Source: Dichetophora obliterata (Eukaryota; Arthropoda; Insecta; Diptera; Sciomyzidae). From it: DNA of 64,000 nucleotides. A program made the translations under genes and the position numbers. The notes under the pieces were generated by a model, which saw nothing but the letters and a program-made list of their open reading frames with translations, was not told where the DNA came from and made no database searches. Position 1 is the first letter of the stretch. Every line of letters begins with the position of its first letter. The stretch is from the NCBI GenBank assembly GCA_963920525.1, contig OY986435.1, positions 171,903,827 through 171,967,826 of the forward strand, written 5' to 3'. Shown in pieces: positions 35,740 through 47,549 of the stretch.

Positions 35740-35790
35740 CAGCCTTATTATGAATAATTTTTCACGCGGAATCGGAAAAGGGAGTTTTCA
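35740..35790 (+). repeat. Single-arm fragment of the 8.2-8.6 kb foldback family
   Basis: TTATGAATAATTTTTCACGC, then GGAATCGGAAAAGGGAGTTTTC, matches the inner block of the foldback at 8171-8569. No partner arm found nearby. Confidence 0.55.
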
Positions 35791-36893
35791 TTTTTAAAAA
35801 ATAAAGCCCAAAAACATTTTGGAAATTTTTTCCAAATTTAAATTTTAGACATGATTTCCAAATTGTTCTTGAGCTTTATCTTAAAACTTTTAGTAAAAAA
35901 TAATCGGAAATGTTCGAAAATAGAAACTATTACTTGAAAAATAGAGTAATTCTAATCAAAAATTGACGAAAGTTGTACTATTCGTGAAAAATCAAATAAA
36001 CTCCATACAAAACCACTTTGCGTTTATTCAAAAATAAGTTTTTCCTACATTTATACTATAAAAATCGACATAAGTTTAATTTCGATGCAATACAAATTAG
36101 GTTGTTCTGTTAACTTCTTTGTTAATACATATTCTGAATGTCATAAAGTTTTTTTGGAAAATCATTGAATACATTTGATTACAAAAATTTTGCTTGAATT
36201 TCTTTGAAAGTACTTAATGAAGATAAACATGATTATAATCAGTTAAATTTTTTAATGATGATAATTTACTTTCAAATGATGTTAATCTTAATTTGGCACT
36301 TTTTGTAAAAATAAATCTTGTTTAAAGTATGTTTAAATTCTCCTCAGTGTAAAAAGAAAGTGTAAATTTTTTGTTGTTGGCAAAAAAAAAAAATCCCAAT
36401 AAATGTAAAAAATTCTAAACTGCAATTATGTGACAAATTAACACTTTCACTTGAAAAATATCATCGATTATTTAACCAGATATATGCATAAAAGTATTAA
36501 ATTTGCACAGAATTTTATGTATCAATAATTTTATGAAACTCTTCAAATACGGGCTTTTACAATAAATAAACAGAATTTGAACAATAAGAATAATAAGGAA
36601 GTAATAATAATGTGAATCATCAGTAAATTTCAATTTTTTGGAGTGTTACACAAAAAATTTGAATTGGTGTTCGACACCAAAACGGCACGATTTACCCTCA
36701 AGCCTCCGATTTTATTCAAATTTAGAGGATTGATAGGATACCCAAGGTTAGGACAATATGTCGATTTTGAATCTGTTTATGCATTTTTGTTTATTTTACA
36801 GCATAATCAATGCAAAAAGCAAGTTTATTGTTATTCGAATATTTCAAAAACAAAACTGAATAAAAATTTAAAAAAAATCACGTGTCCCTCTTA

Positions 36894-37132
36894 GAGCCAA
36901 TTTTTCAGTGCGAGTTTAAGCTCTAGTCAAGTTAAGCCGAGATTAACTCACCAAAATTTGAAGTTTAAACTCGGTTTAACTAGATATTTTAGCACTCGTT
37001 GAAGTTAAATTGACTTAAATTGTCATGTAATGTGATTGTTTTTTGCCTAAACAAAGTTTAAACGTCCAATTTCGGTGAGTTAAGTTCGGTTTAATTTGAC
37101 TAGAGTTTAAACTCGCACTGAAAAATTGGCCC
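36894..37132. mobile_element. MITE with TTA target duplication, GAGCCAATTTTTCAG ends
   Basis: The left end GAGCCAATTTTTCAGTGCGA is inverted at the right end (TCGCACTGAAAAATTGGCCC). Arms extend for about 70 bases with scattered changes. TTA flanks both sides (36891-36893, 37133-37135). 239 bp, no coding capacity; PIF/Harbinger-type by target duplication. Confidence 0.84.
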
Positions 37133-38074
37133 TTAGCGTGATTTCTTTCGGAAAAAATGCATAACTTTTTTCCTAATTTTTACCTTTAAAGTTTATAAGA
37201 GTTTTTTTAACAAATTAACTTTTTAAAAAGCTGTGATTTTTTAAAATTTCAAAAAATGCACAGTTATAGCCTTAAGTCTTATAGGGTAACGAGTTACGCA
37301 GCTATGGCAATTATGATGACTTCTCATTTCCCCACTGAAATCTTAAAGGTCGTTCAAATTTAACTAAGTTTGCTGTACAATTTATTGTAATCAACCTTAA
37401 AGCAAAACAGTTAAAAGCTGATGCGTCTTTAGGCCCAACTAAGATAAGCAAGCTTAAGCACAGAGAGTAAAAGGCAGAAACTCAACGACAAGTATGCTTA
37501 AGCACACACGATGCCTGATATACAGCTTTTGCTTGCTTGATAATGTTCCGTTTAAGTAATGGGTTCTTCTAAGCTGAATAATTGATTTTAATTTACATAA
37601 AATATGTTTTTTGAATAGAAAATAGTATTTAAATACCTACAATATTTTTATACCACTGCACATACTATTGTAGGTGGTATTTTGACTTAATCAAAACGTT
37701 TGTCCGTTTGTGGTTTTTTCCAATTCTATTCCTAAGGAACTAATTCCTAGTTCCAAGAATCATTACAATCATTACAACCCAGCTCTAGGAATGCCCGTAC
37801 ACATAAAGTAGGGAAATTATTTTTTTTATTGATTCATAACTTTGTTTTTCTAAATATTTCTAATAAAATTTTCTTCAGTTTCCTTTTAAAAGTATAAAGA
37901 TAAGTTACAAAAAATCTTTATGCCAAACAATTCAATGAACCCGCTGTTTTTTTAGCAATGTTTTAAACATATCTGCTGCTTTGCCATGTATTGTTTCTTA
38001 CACTATAAACAAGGAATTAATTTGCTTTAGACAACTACTTCTTTTTTTTTAATATTTTGCTTGGTAACACTTAC

Positions 38075-38157
38075 CTTGACAATGTAAACATATGTTAAGC
38101 AAACCGCTAGTGTTGGAAATGGCGATGACATCATGGGCCAATCCTTCGTTCTCGAAT
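38075..38157 (-). CDS. ELO elongase exon 2
   Basis: Minus-strand exon of 83 nt. Acceptor CTCAAAATAG ends at 38158; donor GTAAGT starts at 38074. Its first two bases AT complete the codon begun by G at 56929 (GAT, Asp). It then encodes SRTKDWPMMSSPFPTLAVCL followed by TYVYIVK and ends in phase 0. The DxRT.DWP...SP.P....... pattern marks the conserved N-terminal region before the first ELO membrane helix. It joins VLGPRLMENRKPF of exon 3. Confidence 0.93.
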
Positions 38158-40109
38158 CTATTTTGAGAGTGGAAGGAAAAAAAAAGAGAAAGATAGAAAG
38201 AGTTCGATGAATAGAGGAAGAAACAAACACAAAATCAAAATTAAACAAATATTTCATTGTTAAAATAAGACTTAATTGTCTTGTGAGCAAAACAAACAAT
38301 TAAATAAACAGACAAATTCAAATGTATGTTAATTGGTTTTAACTTCAAGTTAAACGTTAACATATCTAGAGAGTAGCTGTCGTCGGCTGCGGTGACTAAT
38401 TGATAAATCTGACAGCACAATCAACAGCTTAGTTAAATATTCTTATCATTTCAGAATCATTACAAATGACATTGATTTAGAAAAAAAAAAAAAAAAAACA
38501 AGAAACCAAAAAAAAAGTTCAGAACACAAGTATTGTATCAGCATAGCAATGTACAGAAGAGTGCAATAAGTGGCAACACAAGTAGCAACAACAAAGTCAT
38601 CATTAGCACGTAATGTAAGTGACTTGTGCCATTTAAGTTAATGTTTAGTGAAGTTGGGTTAAGTTTAATTGTTGTTTATTTGTTAGTTTAGCATTGAGTT
38701 TGCCCCAGTTAATAGCATCATGAGTTTTTGTTTTTATAGCACGTGCCACAACAATTTAACTAAGATTCAATAGATTCAATACATTTTCATAATTTTAACG
38801 AATTTGAGATATTTTTATCGAATCATGTATTATCAAAATTATTGTGCACTTCTGCACACAAAAAAAAAAACCAAAAAATTAAACTATTATAAATGCTTCA
38901 TTTTAAATTCAAACCAGAGAGTAATGTCCTAAAAATGTAGTAAAAAAAAAAAAAAATGTTCACCTTAAATGTTCAAAAATTAAAAATTCTGCATGTGACA
39001 AGGCAAAAACTTGGCAAAAAATTTGATAAAATTAGTAAATAGTAAAGGAGTTGCTGTTAGATAGCAATGTCCAAAGTCTGTGCACATTTTAAGCGATAGC
39101 GTTACTTTTGTTGCTAGCTTTTGCTATTTGATTTATTATTGTCCAATTAACACGCTAAAGGCACCCGCGATTGTCTGCTTTATTTGAACAATATTTCCAA
39201 TAATTCCAAAAATGTATTCGATAAATCATAAGCATACAGTAACTAAGAATTTATGGAGCAACAAGTATGCCATTGTTTTGCAAACTCAGTTTAGGCGTGG
39301 TTTTTAAAATATTTCAAATAATGCAAATATTTTGCGATTTGAAATACGTAATTTTTTAAAATATTTGTAAACTTCAATAGTTATAATAGGCCTTATTTAT
39401 AAGACTATAGATGAATTTCATTTAAAAATCGAGATAAAACTGAAATTTTGAGCCCGACCACCTCAGATATCGATGAAATCTTGTTTATAGCTAAATTTGA
39501 TCAATACAAACAAACTCTCATTTTTAGAAATGACTGCTTTGCGATTTTTTGGGCGTGGCACAGTGGGAAAGCTTTCGAAAAAACGCGAAAATGGTCAAAA
39601 AGAGCTCCATTTAAACTACAATAACTCAGAATCGGCTGAACCGATTTCCATGATCTTGGTATCATTAAAAAGATATTTTAACAGGCTTTATGACACGTTT
39701 TAAAAAAAAGTTACACTGTAAAAAATTTATAAAAAAAAGAAAATTTTAACTAACGAAAAATCCAAAAAGATCAAGGGTTTTTTTACAGTGTATTACTTTT
39801 TTAGAAAGGTTTATCCTTCACCTATACCATATCAAAAAATAAAAACGGGTTCTTTGTTAGTTTTTTTATATGATTTTTTAAGTAGTGTCACTTCTAGTAA
39901 TTGCCCTTATATTTTATATTTACAGGTAAAATAAATAAACATTGTCCCAGGAAAATTATGAATATGTTTTAACCCCAAAAAGTTCTTGCTTGCCTTAAAA
40001 ATTGCTATATAAACAGTTCTAAAGAGTACTACATAATTATAAACAGTTTCGAGAAGCCAAGATATCCCATTACAATTTTTAGGCGTATATTTTAAAAATT
40101 TGAGTGAAT

Positions 40110-40250
40110 ATGAATTCAAACAATAAGTACAGATGCATAAAAATATCTAATAAGTGTTGCGCTTCGCTTCGTAAAATAAGTGAAAACGAGGCTGCAAATA
40201 TAATTGAATATTTTCCAGCTGTCGCCAGCATTCATTGTAGCCGTATTTGC
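40110..40250 (+). pseudogene. Second, inverted copy of the transposase-like N-terminus
   Basis: The left inverted repeat contains a plus-strand copy of the first ~47 codons of the gene (MNSNNKYRCIKISNKCCASL up to HCSRIC). It ends where the arm ends. It is a by-product of the inverted-repeat structure, not a separate gene. Confidence 0.8.
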
Positions 40251-40385
40251 TACAGGTAAAATAAATAAACATAGTCCTAGGAAAATTATGAATATGTTTA
40301 AACCCCAATTTTTTAAGTAGTGTCACTTCTAGTAGTACGTACCGAAAGTTTTCGAAATAATTCGAATAACAGCGAAAATATCAGG

Positions 40386-41836
40386 TCACATTCTTACACA
40401 CTTACAAAATAGTTCAACAATTATAACATTTTTTAAATAAAAAATGTGTACAAATAAAAATTGTCGCTTTGCTATGAAATGATGCAGAATCAGAACTTTG
40501 ATGTGTTTAGTAAAATCGCTGACAAATGATTCTGGGTTGGTGGTTAACGTTTCCAGAACACATCTAATCGTTGTATTCCACTTTTTGTATATTATTTCTT
40601 CAGTTTGGTTATTTTCAAAATGTTTTAGCATATGCGTTTTTAGATTATTTAAATTTTTGAAGCAGTGACCACACATTGAAACGCAACACTCGCTTTTTTC
40701 TATGTCACCATTACAAACAACGAATTTGAGAACATCTTTGTAGTCGGTAAATGTGCATTCTCTTTCAATACAAATTGATTTTAAGCCACTTTTTTCAAAC
40801 ATCAATTTCATATTCTGATGCAATGTGCATACACAGATATTTTGCTGGTTTCCAACTCCAAGTTTCATACAATTTTTTGGCCTTAACATTGTAAATTTTG
40901 TAAAACCCACTTTGGCCAAGGGATGTTTTTTTTAAATTCGTAGTAAGGTTCGCGTAGTGAAGATAACATCAGTCTTTTTTGAACTTTTTCACGTAAGTTT
41001 CCTTGTTTAACAGTAATTGAATCTTGCGATCCTGGCATCATTCGGCTAATTTCATCATCTTCATAAAATAACTTGACTGTTACCTTAGAGTTTCGGTTGG
41101 TAAACTACGTGTGCTCATTTTTAAAAGATTGATATCTGCAAACTTCGTTTTATTCCTTTGGATATCTTTACTTTTTTTGATGCAATCGTGAGATATATCA
41201 TCCCCAAAACTATCTTTAATTTCTGAGTGACTCATATTGATTGGTAAAAGAGATAAAATTTTTTGCTTTTCCAAGAGATTTGAGCTGTTCTCTATTTGAT
41301 ATTTGATGTTTTGCATAATTTCTTCGTAAATGGCTTTGACGTTTTCAAGTTCCGCTGACAAATCAGACAATGGATCAGCTCCAAGTGAATCTGCTACATT
41401 TTCCAAAATTTGCAGTGATTTTATATTTCTGTATGCATCTCGTTTGATATATTTCCTCTTAAGAGGCGACATTTGGTTTGGTAGATGAGGAATAATATGA
41501 TCATTTATATTTTCAATGAGTTCGTTACTTTCGATGTTTGCATTACGGCTGGTACAAGTTGGAAGTTCATTCAATTCTTCGCTAATTTCATCGCTGGGCG
41601 TTGTTTGGTAAATAATTTGAGACTTCATTCTGCTCCACGTTGGATTCACTACGACTGCGCGCTTTTCTCAGTGTATTCCGGCAAGTTTCGCAAATACGGC
41701 TACAATGAATGCTGGCGACAGCTGGAAAATATTCAATTATATTTGCAGCCTCGTTTTCACTTATTTTACGAAGCGAAGCGCAACACTTATTAGATATTTT
41801 TATGCATCTGTACTTATTGTTTGAATTCATATTCAC
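40386..41836 (-). pseudogene. Truncated transposase-like protein of the long-inverted-repeat element
   Basis: Minus-strand pieces in order: 41836-41588 (starts MNMNSNNKYRCIKISNKCC, includes CSRICETCRNTLRKA, a small Cys-pair zinc-binding-like region); 41649-41080, one frame over (SPLKRKYIKRDAYRN, ENVADSLGADP, a Lys-rich end); then across a break FYEDDEISRMMPG and REKVQKRLMLSSLRE; and 40919-40386 (KVGFTKFTMLRPKNC, NICVCTLHQNMKLM, CCVSMCGHCF, VLILHHFIAKRQF). I recall this order (FYE.DEVSR..PG, KxGFSKFxxLRPKxC, VCVCxxHQN) from transposon-encoded insect proteins whose catalytic domain follows. That half is absent here, so only an N-terminal half remains, with at least two frame breaks. The superfamily name is not certain. 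Confidence 0.75.
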
Positions 41837-44474
41837 TCAAATTTTTAAAATATACGCCTAAAAATTGTAATGAGATATCTTGGCTTCTCGAAACTGTTTA
41901 TAATTATGAATTTCGGTACGTTCATCAGGTGCATTTATATAGCAATTTTTAAGGCAAGCAAGAACTTTTTGGGGTTAAGACATATTCATAATTTTCCTGG
42001 GACAATGTTTATTTATTTTACCTGTAAATATAAAACATAAGGGCAATTACTAGAAGTGACACTACTTAAAAAATCATATAAAAAAACTAACAAAGAACCC
42101 ATTTTTATTTTTTGATATGGTATAGGTGAAGGATAAACCTTTCTAAAAAAGTAATACACTGTAAAAAAACCCTTGATCTTTTTGGATTTTTCGTTAGTTA
42201 AAATTTTTTTTTTTATAAATTTTTTACAGTGTAACTTTTTTTTAAAACGTGTCATAAAGCCTGTTAAAATATCTTTTTAATGATACCAAGATCATGGAAA
42301 TCGGTTCAGCCGATTCTGAGTTATTGTAGTTTAAATGGAGCTCTTTTTGACCATTTTCGCGTTTTTTCGAAAACTTTCCCACTATGCCACGCCCAAAAAA
42401 TCGCAAAACAGTCATTTCTAAAAATGAGAGTTTGTTTGTATTGATCAAATTTAGCTATGAACAAAATTTCATCGATATCTGAGGGGGTCGGGTTCAATGC
42501 ATCTCGATTTTTACATGAAATTCATCTATACAGGATGTCACGAAAGTCTTTTGGCATAGTTAGCCTATTGGTCTGAGTGTGGAAGTCTCTCTGCCAAATA
42601 TCGAAGCAATCGGTAAAGAATTTCCGGAGGTGTGTGTGTGATATTTCTCATAAAAACTTTTTCGGGTTTTTGCGATTTTCCAAATTTTTCTTTTTAAAAA
42701 ACCTTGTCCTGACAATAAAGAGCACAACAAAAAAAAGTCAACCAAATCGGTCCAGCCGTTTTCAAGTGATAAGGGGACATACATGTGGCAATTGGTTTTT
42801 ATGTATATGGGCAATTCACAAAATCTTTTAAAATCCATAATCTTGAAAGTTAAGTTCAAGTTTTAAATGAGCGTTTTCCCCTATTTTCAGTTTCATTAGT
42901 TGCTACTGGGATCGAAATTCAATAAAACACAAAAAAACTGAGTTGATTTGATTTATACACAGATTTTTACCTTTTGAGCTATATTAAAATCACGCACCAC
43001 CAACTTTCGGTAAAATTTAAATGGTGTTTGTTGAAAATACTTGAATACAAAATATAAATTTTTATTATTGATGTGTCATGAAGCCAACAAAAGTTATAAC
43101 ACATTGAAGGCGTGATACCACTTTTATGGCATTTATTAATTTTTCTTAGTTTTTGAGATAAAGAAAACGCGCGCCATAAGAAAGGTACTATTTTCAACTC
43201 ATTTCAATAAATTCAATGAAATTTATAAAATTTTGAGATGGGTGGCATTAGTGTGCCGTTAATATTACCCACACAGCAACTCCTCGGAAATGGTAATTAA
43301 AAACGAACACCATCAAAAAAGATAACTTTTTTCGCTGGCACATCGAAGATTCTGAAAGGATGAGAACGCTCCTCCTTGCACATGCATGCTTTCGACATTT
43401 TTGAATGTTTGCCAAAAGGTGCGCTTAAAAATTTTGAATATTTTGGATGTGCCACGATATCCTAAATCCGTTTTTTTTTTTTGATAACGCGATAAGCTCA
43501 GTAATATAAAATTTGAGGGAGTTGCCCAAGAACCATAAGACTTGGTAATAAGCATTATGATAGCAAGACATGATACAAAAATCAAAATGGACTAAACTGA
43601 TTCGCTACTTCGTGTACCACTCATATACCGTAAATGGTCAATGTGAAACTAATGGCGCCGATTTAATGTTACAATGATAAAAATTGGCATGGTGCTTTAT
43701 GTTATATATGCCCTTAATCCTGCCAAAAATAATTGATATTGGTTCGATTTTAAGCCTTCTTTTGATACTAAGACCTTTGCAAAGTAGAGCACAAGTGCAA
43801 TTCTCTTGAGAAAATTCGTCTTTTGAGCTTTATGTCAAAATATTGAGCTTTTATCGAAAATATTAACCTATATAAGATTTTTTTTTTGTTGCTGTCGCAC
43901 ATGTTTTTTGGTTTTTGTAAGTATTTTTCTTAATTTTTTTATTTTTTAAAGTGCATAAAACTTAATTAATAGACTTTTAAAATTAGCTCAAGAGACCAAT
44001 AAATGGAGAAGCAATTTACAAGAGTTCAAAACATCTCCTAAAGAAAATTTTCTAAAAAACAGGTATGCATTTCGTTTTTAATGTAATACACTCACAAAAA
44101 TAATTTGTTGGCGTTTGGTTACAGTAAATACATTTTAACTGGGGTACTCATAAAGTAATTGTTTCAATCAAAACACTGTTTATTTTACGGTAATTAAATA
44201 AGCATAATCGACTTTCGGTTGACGTAAATGCTTTTTTTATTATTGTGACTTCATGCCTAAATAACAATTCGGTTAAAATTCAATATTTATCCTTTAGTTG
44301 CAAGAACTGAATGGAATTTATCATTTCAAATTACTTTCCATCTAAGCAATTTCAATTTATCCAAAACAACTGGCCAGTACAATTACAGATTTATATATAA
44401 AAGGAGTTTTATTTATTTAAATTTATTTATATATAAAAGGAGTATTTATTCTGTCAATAGAACTGCCCGTTCCT

Positions 44475-44945
44475 CCTTTGTTCAATATTCGGTCGATTTT
44501 TAATCAGTTTTCCCGCTGCAAGTTGTTTAAGTGTTTTATGGTAAATAAATTAATTAAAATATATATTTGATCGAATATTTATTTAATATAACTTGTGCAG
44601 ATTAAATTATTTAAATTCATTTCTTCGTAAATAACTGCAAATGTGCAATAAAAAACAACAAAGAAATCCTTTTTTTCGTCGTTTGTTTTTTACACTCGCT
44701 ATGTTGTTCGTCGCGCCTTTGTTCATGATTTGGTTGGTATTCTCGCTGCAAGTGATTGGTTAAGTGTTCAAAGTGAAGAAATAAATTAAAGAAAATATAT
44801 TTTTATTCAATATTTAATAAATATAACTTGTGCAGCTTACATAAATCTAATTTATTTCTTCTTAAAAAGATGCAAATTTGCAAAATAAGAAACAACAAAG
44901 CATGCTTATTTTCATCGTTTGTTTTTCACACTCGCTAGGTTCATA
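44475..44945 (+). repeat. Tandem duplication, ~240-bp unit, two copies
   Basis: The block CCTTTGTTCA at 44475 recurs at 44716. Both units then share CGCTGCAAGT, TTTAAGTGTT-like text, AATATAACTTGTGCAG, CAAAATAA...AACAACAAAG and TCGTTTGTTTTT(T/C)ACACTCGCTA. The copies are perhaps 75-80 percent alike by eye. No known family recognised. Confidence 0.7.
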
Positions 44946-45573
44946 TAACCGAGTTCTGCTAACCGCGATAAACAGTTCGTTGTGCACAACCGAATGGCTC
45001 AAAAACTTATCTGCAGTTCCGTTCTCGCAACGGATTGACGCAATTAGATCAATTGGGAAATTAACGATTGTGGCAAATGCATTTACAAAATTGCCTACAA
45101 TCGACAAAGTTAGTAGGGCAATTATTCGGTTGCGGCAATGGGTTTAGTTCTGTCAGTGTAGTTCTTTAAAATGAGTTAACAAACATAAAAATCGGATTAA
45201 AAGTAGCAGAGTTGTGATATTTTACTTTTCGAAAAATGTTATTTTATTTCTAGTTTCAAGAAAATTTGAAACTAGTATAAATCCAAATTTGAAAAATTGT
45301 AATGAAATGTTGTGGAAATATTTTCTGAAACAACACTTAATGAAAATGAGGAGTATCTGTTCAGAAGTTCCTATTTAACATTTTTGAAAAAAGCTGTTTT
45401 TGCTATGGTTTAGCACTTAAAATATTTAATCCTATCATTTGCACAAAAAAAAAAAAAAATTAAGGAAATCGTAAATTTTTCCAATATTTTGTGCATTATG
45501 TTTCTGTTAAAAAGGGCCTATTGCACACTGAAAAATTGTCTTTTGAAGATATATGAACAAAAGGGACTTATTT

Positions 45574-45820
45574 CTGTGGTCACAAGGAATAATGACTAAA
45601 CTCAAAATATCGTAAAAAAGCGATATGGAATTTAATTTATTGCCATTTTTGGAAGTATGCAGATATTCATTTTTTGCCCAGAATTGATCATCACTTATGT
45701 CTGTACATATATTGTTTGTAACGGTTCACATATTTCAAAAAAAATTAGTCGTAGTTCGTGCAATTAAAATATCGTTTTTTACGATACTTTGAGTTTAGTC
45801 GTTACTCCTTGTGACTACAG
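45574..45820. mobile_element. MITE with CTGTGGTCACAAGG ends (copy 2)
   Basis: Same family as 18944-19161, in the same orientation. Ends CTGTGGTCACAAGGAATAAT and TTACTCCTTGTGACTACAG. About 30 bases longer because of an extra segment near 45700-45730 (TACATATATTGTTTGTAACG). Confidence 0.82.
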
Positions 45821-46269
45821 ATTTCCAAACAAGGTTTTAGTTTTTGTACAATATTTATTTCAAACACAAAAATAAAAATAAAAAATCATAAGAAATTTAA
45901 AAAACTATATTTATCACTTAAAATGATTTCAATAATTTTAAAAAATATTTCTGCTTTTCGTTAAAAAAAAATATTGAATACTAATTTATATAGTAGTTTT
46001 AAATATTTTAAAATAGCAACTCTACAACATAACCAAAGTGAAATATAACTGTTAATTTCAATTGACGTTACTAAACTAGTGATACGCTTATTCAATTTTT
46101 TGTTCTAGTTATTAATTTTTGGGAAAAAACAACAAAGAATGTGAATGGACATTCTTGATCACAAATGTATTTAGTAGGAACTGCGACCACATTAATAGCA
46201 ATTTGAAAATCATCAGTTTTTATAAGTGGAAATGCGAGAGGTGATATTGTGGTATTTCGAAATTCGGTT

Positions 46270-46420
46270 GCGATGTCTTAAGCATTAATAACAGCATCCT
46301 GTAGCTCTTCTTCCGCTTCATACGCTTGTGCTCCTTGTAATGTTACATTCATGACAGCTGCACCATCGTAACCCTGACCGAACATAAAATCGCAATTTAT
46401 GCCGAAGTCCTTATATTATC
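46270..46420 (-). pseudogene. hAT-like transposase scrap
   Basis: On the minus strand one frame reads CDFMFGQGYDGAAVMNV, then AYEAEEELQDAVIN and a stop. GQGYDGAxxMSG is the conserved block following the first catalytic Asp in hAT-related (DUF4371 / ZMYM-type) transposases. Only this short piece is recognisable and it has no matching termini. Confidence 0.6.
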
Positions 46421-46596
46421 TATGTATGATCTGAAAGCATAGGTCTCAATTAAGTTCAAAACTGAAGTGGTTTGCAACTTTTTACGCTGTTGCGTTGTAG
46501 TTGCCTTAATGCTAATATATTAGATTTTTATTCTTTCTAGACCCTAAGGGGGGCGTTTAATCTCTAAAATACCCCCTTGTCTACGGGCCTGATTTA

Positions 46597-47516
46597 AGGC
46601 CCCACCAAAATAGACGAGAAGAAACGATAGCGATTTGACGAACGTCTGCACTCGTTACGGATGTTTACGGATTAAACCCAAAATGAAACGAGTTGCTCAA
46701 CTCATCTGAATGAGCTGATTAGTTGGCAATCGAGTTTTATTTATTTTTTAATTTGTGAATTGTTGAATTTTAATAAGCATTTGTGAAAGAAGAGTGAAAT
46801 AAAAGTGAAATTGAAACAAATTTATGAAAATAAAATTAAAACACACTCTTCACAGCTGTTGTTGTTGACGAGTTGCTATTCTAGCAGTTCGATTCTTAAG
46901 GCCCAGTTATAATAGACGTAACGTAATGTAGAGAAATGCCACTGCAAAAGTGTGTTCTGTCACTTACTGTTTCAATCAATACTTTTCTTATACAAGTGAT
47001 TATAATAGAAGCAACGTAATGTAACGGGACGTAAAGATCCGTTGGATTTCGATTTCTACGTTACTTTACATTACGTCTGTTCAAAGAACAACTAAACATT
47101 GAGGTTAGATTCGATTATTGCGCTATTTTATACTGTTGAACTACGCTTTTTGTTGAGTTTTCATTATTAATGTGATAGTTTTATGTATCCACAGCTATGG
47201 ATGACGAAGATTTAATTGTATTTGTACAGGAACGTGCAATTATTTACGACAAACAACTGCCTGGCTACTGCCTATTATAATTGCTACAACGTTTTCTTAC
47301 ATTACGTCCCGTCACGATGACAGTTGACAACATTACGCTACTTTACATTACGTCTATTATAACTGGGCCTTTACGGAATACTACGTCTTGTCAAACTGTT
47401 TCGTTTAGTTTCGTTAAGTTACGTTTGCTCATTTTGTGTATCAATATTAAAATGTATTTAACCTAACACTAACGTTTTACTTGTTACGGAGCAACTCGTC
47501 TATTTTGGTTGGGGCT
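46597..47516. mobile_element. Outer MITE, AGGCCCCACCAAAATAGACG ends, TTA target duplication
   Basis: Left end AGGCCCCACCAAAATAGACG (then AG); right end on the opposite strand AGCCCCAACCAAAATAGACG (then AG). TTA flanks both sides (46594-46596, 47517-47519). It contains a second complete MITE at 46899-47370, so its own length before that insertion was about 445 bp. Confidence 0.85.
46899..47370. mobile_element. Inner MITE nested in the outer one, TTA target duplication
   Basis: Left end AGGCCCAGTTATAATAGACG and right end (opposite strand) the same 20 bases, followed by a shared TAA(C/T)GTAA(T) block. TTA on both sides (46896-46898, 47371-47373). A diverged second pair of arms (ATTATAATAGAAGCAACGTA near 47001 and its inverted partner near 47275) lies inside it. 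472 bp, PIF/Harbinger-type by target duplication. Confidence 0.85.
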
Positions 47517-47549
47517 TTAGTTTGAATGACTATCGGAAAATGTAATAAA

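Larger units (their letters stand above)
30098..38074 (-). other. Elongase intron between exons 2 and 3 (8 kb)
   Basis: No host exon was seen. It contains MITEs at 30546-30685, 32760-33010 and 36894-37132, a short hairpin at 33207-33286, a SINE at 33541-33761, a minisatellite at 33940-34235 and a foldback-family fragment at 35740-35790. At 31240-31600 there is low-complexity sequence built of GGTATGAT- and CTACTATTT-like units. Near 35300-35430 a pyrimidine-rich tract and a GC-rich segment (GGGCCGCCGAGAGGGGG) look like an unidentified repeat. I see nothing in 34300-35280 or 37150-38070. Confidence 0.75.
39406..42530. mobile_element. 3.1-kb transposon with ~845-bp terminal inverted repeats
   Basis: The sequence 39406-40250 is repeated inverted at 41690-42530 with only scattered differences. 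Both begin TATAGATGAATTTCATxTAA at the outer end. The arms include a stretch that reads as open frame in both copies (MINTNKLSFLEMTALRFFGR at 39497-39703 and its mirror at 42242-42448), simply because they are copies. The centre carries a minus-strand transposase-like gene whose N-terminal part lies inside the right arm. At 40251-40340 short pieces of the arm are duplicated again. No target duplication could be fixed. Confidence 0.85.

Noticed and set aside
38027..38299. 90-residue minus-strand ORF taken as a gene
   Set aside because: Only SRTKDWPMM to YVYIVK is coding; the rest is intron on both sides of exon 2.
39497..42448. Two identical 68-residue proteins (39497-39703 plus, 42242-42448 minus)
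   Set aside because: They are mirror copies within the inverted arms, in untranslated sequence outside the transposase-like gene, with no family match that I recognise.
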